NCBI GenBank assembly: GCA_023417265.1
Contig: JAEZFY010000194.1
Coordinates: forward strand, 1 to 23,456
Direction of reading: 5' to 3'
DNA: 23,456 bases
Origin: Actinomycetes bacterium
GTDB lineage: Bacteria > Actinomycetota > Acidimicrobiia > Acidimicrobiales > Ilumatobacteraceae
Shown: one piece after another, positions 22,809 to 23,456 of the stretch
How positions within the stretch are numbered: position 1 is the first letter of the stretch
How the letters are laid out: each line of letters starts with the position of its first letter
Program-made: the position numbers and the translations under genes
Notes under the pieces: model-generated
Databases searched by the model: none
The model's input: the letters and a program-made list of their open reading frames with translations, nothing else
Told to the model about the DNA's origin: nothing

Positions 22809-23227
22809 TCAGATGTAGTGCTCGGTGGGTGGGGGGAAGCCGTTGAAGCCGATCGACGAGTACATCGTGGTGTACGCCCCGGCGGAGAGAATGTCGACGT
22901 GGTCGCCGTCGCGGAGGCCGACGGGGAGCTCGTAGCCGCTCTTCGTGTAGAGCACGTCGGCCGAATCGCACGTCGGTCCGGCGATCACGGCCGGGCTGGT
23001 GGGTTCGCCGTCGCGGCTGGTGCGCAACCGGTAGCGGATCGCTTCGTCCATGGTCTCGGCGAGCCCGTGGAACGTGCCGCAACTCGACGCAGGTCGTGGT
23101 AGCGCTGTTCGACGTGGTCGACGTCGACCACCACGAACGGTGTCGGCACTGCGGTGGAAGCCAGGAACCGGTCCAGCTTCGGGGGCAACGGGACGGGGTT
23201 CACGTGAGCGGCTTCCAAGCGTGCAAT
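22809..23227 (-). pseudogene. Ornithine/lysine decarboxylase (PLP fold III) with internal deletion
   Basis: Two pieces of one family lie in different frames. The N-terminal piece (about 23218 to 23090) reads LDRFLASTAVPTPFVVVDVDHVEQRYHDLR, the usual beginning of the decarboxylase barrel. The C-terminal piece, in another frame from about 23081, reads CGTFHGLAETMDEAIRYRL, then GPTCDSADVLY with the catalytic cysteine, and ends SAGAYTTMYSSIGFNGFPP. Intact enzymes have roughly 380-400 residues. Here about 230 codons are absent, including the PLP lysine (YAVKANP region), and the frame changes at the join. The remnant cannot be an active decarboxylase. A sequencing or assembly deletion is the main alternative. 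Initiation may be at TTG 23218 or, with better spacing to AGAAGG, at ATT 23227. Confidence 0.85.
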
Positions 23228-23237
23228 GTCGTTATCA

Positions 23238-23243
23238 CCTTCT
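23238..23243 (-). promoter_or_regulatory. Ribosome-binding site of the decarboxylase remnant
   Basis: AGAAGG on the minus strand ends 10 nt before an in-frame ATT (23227) and 19 nt before an in-frame TTG (23218). No ATG lies in frame nearby. The distance favours ATT, a rare start codon, although TTG is the conventional choice. Confidence 0.4.
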
Positions 23244-23250
23244 CTGGGCG

Positions 23251-23294
23251 CCGTGCGCGAGGCACGGTCGGGTGCGGACCACCGGTGTGGTGGT
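23251..23294 (-). promoter_or_regulatory. Two hairpins in the decarboxylase leader
   Basis: Read on the minus strand, ACCACC-ACACC-GGTGGT (23278-23294) and CCGTGC-CTCGC-GCACGG (23251-23267) are two perfect 6-bp stems with 5-nt loops, in tandem just before the ribosome-binding site. They give the leader a structured appearance. In GC-rich DNA such stems also occur by chance, and I do not recognise a known leader class. Confidence 0.35.
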
Positions 23295-23376
23295 GTGTCT
23301 CGGGTGAGGAGAACGGGGCGACGCTAGCGACCACTGGCCGGGTTGCGGCTGCGGCCGCCGACGCCTGCCGTGGCGC

Positions 23377-23456
23377 TCAGTCGTCGCGGTCGGCGAGGCG
23401 GTGCCGGGCGCGGGCCAAGTCGTCGGCGGCCTCGACAGCGACCCGTTCCGCCGCGG
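23377..23456 (-). CDS. C-terminal end of an unidentified protein (partial)
   Basis: An open minus-strand frame enters from the right edge and stops at TGA (23377-23379). The 25 visible residues end in a charged, Ala-rich, probably helical stretch (VAVEAADDLARARHRLADRDD). Amphipathic spacing makes a real C-terminus plausible, but there is too little to identify the protein, and the frame could be open by chance. Confidence 0.35.
   Translation of the reverse strand, partial: AAERVAVEAADDLARARHRLADRDD

Noticed and set aside
22985..23218. Two separate small genes at the decarboxylase locus
   Set aside because: The two frames are the beginning and end of a single protein family, so one broken gene explains them better than two short independent genes.

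Overview
The window is very GC-rich, densely packed DNA from a free-living actinobacterium. The best guess is an Acidimicrobiia (Ilumatobacter-like) genome. This rests on the secreted PARVLETR...LNVT...GFVTVWP module at the left edge, an F420-type luciferase-like oxidoreductase, a Hanks-type kinase, many GTG starts and many 1-4 bp gene overlaps. The lineage is inference. I found no rRNA, tRNA, CRISPR array or intact insertion sequence.

Left part (1-4555). A secreted-protein gene enters from the left edge on the minus strand, but its reading frame is cut by a stop at 1169-1171 with no start codon, so it looks 5'-truncated. Next comes an orphan zinc-ribbon membrane protein and a 283-bp convergent gap holding a cluster of TGTCAC repeats. 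Two minus-strand genes follow: an L,D-transpeptidase lipoprotein and glutamyl-Q tRNA(Asp) synthetase.

Centre (4562-12323). A tight plus-strand operon encodes a zinc-ribbon polytopic membrane protein, a threonine-aldolase-type PLP lyase, an FGGY kinase, a sphingosine-1-phosphate-lyase-like PLP enzyme and a VIT/CCC1-family metal transporter. Facing it is a GDT1/UPF0016 Mn2+ transporter gene whose leader carries a yybP-ykoY-type manganese riboswitch. A divergent NmrA-like dehydrogenase follows.

Right-centre (12320-17293). Two minus-strand signalling genes lie in tandem: a membrane PAS-GGDEF-EAL protein and a membrane Ser/Thr kinase. An LLM-family oxidoreductase is divergent from them.

Right part (17457-23456). 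A complete OpuC/ProU-type osmolyte ABC importer (ATPase with a tandem CBS tail, two permeases, binding lipoprotein) is followed on the opposite strand by a SWEET-like double-repeat membrane protein and a diadenylate-cyclase-like protein. CBS domains of OpuC ATPases are known c-di-AMP receptors in Firmicutes, so this neighbourhood suggests a local c-di-AMP/osmolyte module. The window ends with an ornithine-decarboxylase gene that has lost its middle, including the PLP lysine, and the tail of one further gene.
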